From: Chitinophaga alhagiae
GTDB lineage: Bacteria > Bacteroidota > Bacteroidia > Chitinophagales > Chitinophagaceae
Reading direction: 5' to 3'
DNA length: 64,000 bases
Assembly (NCBI RefSeq): GCF_003568665.1
Contig: NZ_QXMH01000001.1
Span: forward strand, 1,364,001 to 1,428,000
The position numbers were made by a program, and so were the translations under genes. The notes below the pieces were generated by a model. That model worked only from the letters and a program-made list of their open reading frames with translations. It had not been told where the DNA came from and searched no databases. Positions 61,324 through 64,000 of the stretch are shown here, one piece after another. Each line of letters starts with the position of its first letter. Within the stretch, counting starts at the first letter, position 1.

Positions 61324-63207
61324 TTATTTGTTGGTAAGGGTCAATTGTTCCTGGCAGGTTTGTTTCAGCCGGCGTATATCTTCGTTCCACTGACCAAATT
61401 CGCTTTTCAGCAGGCGGGTGTTTTTGATGATGATCTCCTTCCGGTATACCACTTCGTTGCCTTTCACCTCATAAGCGGCCTTGAAAGCGTATTTAGGCTG
61501 GTCTACCAAAAGCGGTGCCGGCAGGGATTTCACCTTGTACCCGGCGGGTATGGACAGGGTGGTTTCCTGCAGCACCTGTCTTTTGAAATGTAGCCATAGA
61601 TCATGTACGCGTGTAAGCGTGTCAATGCCGGCGCCGTCCATTTCTTTCCGGAAATCCAGGTCTATGTACATCTCGTCCCCGAAGCTGTTCACGGCCTCCT
61701 TATGCTGCACCTTGTACTGAATGGTCAGTTCCGGGCCGCGGTCCTGAAGGCCGTTGGTTTGGATACCGGAGATCCCGTAGAGGCGGTTGTCTGCTGTAAG
61801 ATATTGCAGCATCGCTTCTTCCAGCTTTTCTTTTTTGATGCTGTGTACCTGTGTCAGCAGGTATTCCGTGCATTCGCCCGTGAGGCGGTGGCGGGCCGTA
61901 CCGGTGAGGTCATTGCCTTCTATACGCAGGCTGCGCCGCTCCTGCTGCCGGTTCTGCTCATACGTGCGCTCCGGCACGCGGGACAAGATATATTCCCCGC
62001 CATTTTCTATAAGCACCTGCCGGCCCTGAATACGTTCCGCATACTCATCCAGGCCGATATAGGTCTCCGTGGCATCCAGGTAATACTGCCTGCCCTGGAG
62101 GTTTACCGCGCAAATCATGTGATTGTCTACAGACAATGTGGGCATGGAATAATCGTAAGCAATGTGCCGCGTGCCTATCCAGCAAAGCCGCGCATCCAGC
62201 CCGAGGGATACCAGCATTTCCTTGAGCAGGTTGGCCATGCCTTTACAGTCCCCGTACTTTTTCTGCAGCACATCCTGCGCAGGGGCCGGTCTGAAACCGG
62301 CTATGCCGTCTTCAAAAGCAATGTAGCGGATGTTTTCCTGTACCCAGGCATACACAGCGCGCACCTTATCGATCTCGCTGTTTTTTTCTCCGGCTATCTG
62401 CAGCGCGGCAGTTTTAACGGGCCCGGGATCGTTCCCTATTTCTTTTACCAGGCTGTGATACCAGTTGTACAGGTCTTTTACATTGCCAAAGTAGGTAATG
62501 CGCCCAGCCGGTGTTTCAGCAAAGTGGCTGCATACCAGCAGGTGAGGGTAGAGGTACGAAGGCCCGGGCGCAGACAGTTCTTTTTTTGCGGCGGGCTGGT
62601 CAAGAATGGTATAGGTGTATATGTCCGCATTGGCTTTTTCGTCAAACACCTTACTCTTACTGATGCCGGCGGTATTAAAATTCATTTCCCTTATTTCAAG
62701 CTGCATCCAGCGCGGCACTACCAGCGTTATTTCTTTACGGTGCAGGAAATAGTCTTCATTGAAATACACAGAGGTGAAGTAACGCGGGTCCAGCACGGTC
62801 TTTTCCAGGTCTACCCGGCTTTCGCGGCCCTTTTTTTCAAGGTCCAGCATGAAACCGCACACCCTGGCGTCTGAGTAAAAAAAACCTTCTATGGAATAAT
62901 AACCATGCTGCGGCCGCAGGCCTTTTACACGATTTCCGCTTACATAGGCCTTTACATCGTCTACACGGCTATAATCATCATAAAACGTACTGTAAGGAAT
63001 GGTGCCACGGAACTCGTTGCAGCGGTAGGTAGTAGAAAAATACTGTTTGACCCAAACGGGATTTTTTGCGTCGCCTTTGGTAAACTCGTACCGTTCTTTC
63101 CGCTCGCTGATCACAATATTTTTGTCTGTGCCGGCCCGGAGAGATGCCACCGGCAACAGGCTGAATAATAAAACATTCAGGTACAGACAGTTACGTGCAA
63201 TTCGCAT
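61324..63207 (-). CDS. DUF3857 and transglutaminase-like protein
   Basis: A 627-residue exported protein with a signal peptide (MRIARNCLYLNVLLFSLLPV). DUF3857 occupies about residues 45-230. The transglutaminase core is intact: KKYGDCKGMANLLKEMLVSL carries the cysteine, LSVDNHMICAVNLQGRQYYL the histidine and LDATE the aspartate. A C-terminal beta domain follows. Start at 63207 gives the signal peptide directly. It is the first of a two-gene operon with the degenerate paralogue. These proteins are common in Bacteroidota, but their substrates are not known to me. Confidence 0.87.
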   Translation of the reverse strand: MRIARNCLYLNVLLFSLLPVASLRAGTDKNIVISERKERYEFTKGDAKNPVWVKQYFSTTYRCNEFRGTIPYSTFYDDYSRVDDVKAYVSGNRVKGLRPQHGYYSIEGFFYSDARVCGFMLDLEKKGRESRVDLEKTVLDPRYFTSVYFNEDYFLHRKEITLVVPRWMQLEIREMNFNTAGISKSKVFDEKANADIYTYTILDQPAAKKELSAPGPSYLYPHLLVCSHFAETPAGRITYFGNVKDLYNWYHSLVKEIGNDPGPVKTAALQIAGEKNSEIDKVRAVYAWVQENIRYIAFEDGIAGFRPAPAQDVLQKKYGDCKGMANLLKEMLVSLGLDARLCWIGTRHIAYDYSMPTLSVDNHMICAVNLQGRQYYLDATETYIGLDEYAERIQGRQVLIENGGEYILSRVPERTYEQNRQQERRSLRIEGNDLTGTARHRLTGECTEYLLTQVHSIKKEKLEEAMLQYLTADNRLYGISGIQTNGLQDRGPELTIQYKVQHKEAVNSFGDEMYIDLDFRKEMDGAGIDTLTRVHDLWLHFKRQVLQETTLSIPAGYKVKSLPAPLLVDQPKYAFKAAYEVKGNEVVYRKEIIIKNTRLLKSEFGQWNEDIRRLKQTCQEQLTLTNK

Positions 63208-63310
63208 AAACGTATAGGTGTAAGGGACATAAAAATACAAAATATTATAAATATATAATATATCCTTATGCCGCTGCACGCTATTTGCTGTACCGCCGGT
63301 TGCCGACCCC

Positions 63311-64000
63311 TCAGAACAAGCTCAACTGGTTGTTGGGCCGTTGGAAAAGAGACGTATTGAACTCAAACCGTTCCGCATTGATGCCGAGGCGTTTGGTATG
63401 TACCTTGAACTGCTGCCGCACCATTTCCGCAAGGTTGCCATCTCCCCGCATGCGGCGGCCGAAATCACTGTCATTGACCTGGCCGCCATGCAGGCTTTCT
63501 ATCATGTGCCAAACCTTGTCCGCCCGGTCCGGGAAGTTTTTATACAGCCAGTCGTTAAAAATGATCTTCACCGCATCGTTGAGGCGCACCACCGTGTAGC
63601 CGGCATACCTGGCGCCATGGTCAGCAGCCTGTTCCAGCAGGCGGGGCACCTCATGATCATTGAGGCCCGGAATAAGCGGGGCTGTCATCACCCCTACCGG
63701 AATGCCCAGTTCAGACAATTCCCGTATCACTTTCAGGCGCTGCGCGGCCGTGGCGGTGCGGGGCTCCATTTTCTGGCGAAGATCTTCCTGCAGCGTAGTG
63801 AGAGATACGAACACACAAACCAACTTATGCTCCGCCATTTTCTGGAGAATGTACTTGTCTCGCAACACCAGCGAGTTTTTGGTGATAATGCCCACAGGCT
63901 GGCGGTACTCCCAGGCTACCTCCAGCAGTTGGCGGGTAAGCCACAGCTTGCGTTCCAGCGGCTGGTAGCAGTCCGTATTGCCGGAAATGGAAATAGGTTT
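63311..64000 (-). CDS. PA0069-like radical SAM protein, C-terminal part (runs off right edge)
   Basis: 229 residues of the C-terminal part are visible, open to the window edge in the same frame. ISISGNTDCYQPLERKLWLT, VGIITKNSLVLRDKYIL and SLTTLQEDLRQKMEPRTAT are typical of PA0069/SPL-like radical SAM proteins, whose cysteine motif would lie upstream outside the window. IPVGVMTAPLIPGLNDHEVP lies in the later barrel strands. The ORF's apparent GTG start at 63895 is internal. Function of this family is uncertain, possibly nucleic-acid or cofactor related. Confidence 0.86.
   Translation of the reverse strand, partial: KPISISGNTDCYQPLERKLWLTRQLLEVAWEYRQPVGIITKNSLVLRDKYILQKMAEHKLVCVFVSLTTLQEDLRQKMEPRTATAAQRLKVIRELSELGIPVGVMTAPLIPGLNDHEVPRLLEQAADHGARYAGYTVVRLNDAVKIIFNDWLYKNFPDRADKVWHMIESLHGGQVNDSDFGRRMRGDGNLAEMVRQQFKVHTKRLGINAERFEFNTSLFQRPNNQLSLF

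Noticed and set aside
61603-62874. 423-codon plus-strand open frame
   Set aside because: Antisense shadow of the DUF3857/transglutaminase gene, which has an intact catalytic motif.
1-64000. CRISPR array, prophage or insertion sequence
   Set aside because: No regularly spaced repeats, Cas, integrase, transposase or phage structural genes were seen on either strand.

Overview
The window looks like chromosomal DNA from a Bacteroidota bacterium, most probably a Chitinophaga-like member of the Chitinophagaceae. Evidence: promoter elements of the form TAnnTTTG close to starts, weak or absent Shine-Dalgarno sequences, a TonB-dependent receptor under a cobalamin riboswitch, a type IX secretion C-terminal domain, paired DUF3857/transglutaminase proteins, and a multi-SLBB polysaccharide export protein. 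No phage, transposase, CRISPR or rRNA was seen; one tRNA-Arg(CCG) is present.

Layout. (1) 1-287: start of an amino-acid permease running off the left edge. (2) 322-4992: vitamin B12 module: riboswitch, BtuB-like receptor, DUF6580 membrane protein, BtuF-like binding protein, CobC-like phosphatase. (3) 5152-7813: XRE-cupin regulator, MarC protein, tRNA-Arg, DUF4153-like membrane protein. (4) 8053-12177: D-galactonate catabolism (aldolase, DgoD, transporter, DgoK). (5) 12216-16596: small single genes, including a DUF2846 protein, ArsR regulator, YdeI/OmdA protein, Idi and an ECF sigma factor. (6) 17053-43954: 24 same-strand genes forming a Wzx/Wzy-type exopolysaccharide or capsule locus. (7) 44032-49033: two convergent secreted proteins, a 1265-residue kelch/T9SS protein and a beta-helix lipoprotein. 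(8) 49721-55069: ABC-F ATPase, HGSNAT-like membrane acetyltransferase, Gmd and Fcl (GDP-L-fucose). (9) 55197-63207, minus strand: RtcB-like ligase with a very basic partner, DinB-like protein, small ORFs with terminators, and two DUF3857 proteins. (10) 63311-64000: 3' part of a radical SAM protein.

The polysaccharide locus is the centre of interest. By family it encodes three amino-sugar routes: (a) UDP-GlcNAc to a 2,3-diamino-uronic acid (TviB-type dehydrogenase, WlbA-like oxidoreductase, WbpE-like aminotransferase, WbpD-like acetyltransferase) with an amidination set (WbpG, HisH, HisF homologues); (b) UDP-2,4-diacetamido-2,4,6-trideoxyhexose (4,6-dehydratase, LegC/PglE-like aminotransferase, PglD-like acetyltransferase), followed directly by a PglC-like phosphoglycosyl transferase that could load this sugar first; (c) dTDP-Fuc4N (WecE orthologue) followed by a methyltransferase. 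An MBOAT plus SGNH-like pair suggests O-acylation of the chain. Three GT4 glycosyltransferases, a flippase, a polymerase, an SLBB export protein, a kinase-less Wzz-like protein and a Wzi/RemB-like barrel complete an export pathway. GDP-L-fucose genes lie just downstream. The locus is visibly more AT-rich than its flanks, which fits horizontal acquisition.

All functions are read from sequence motifs and recalled family features; no database search was possible.
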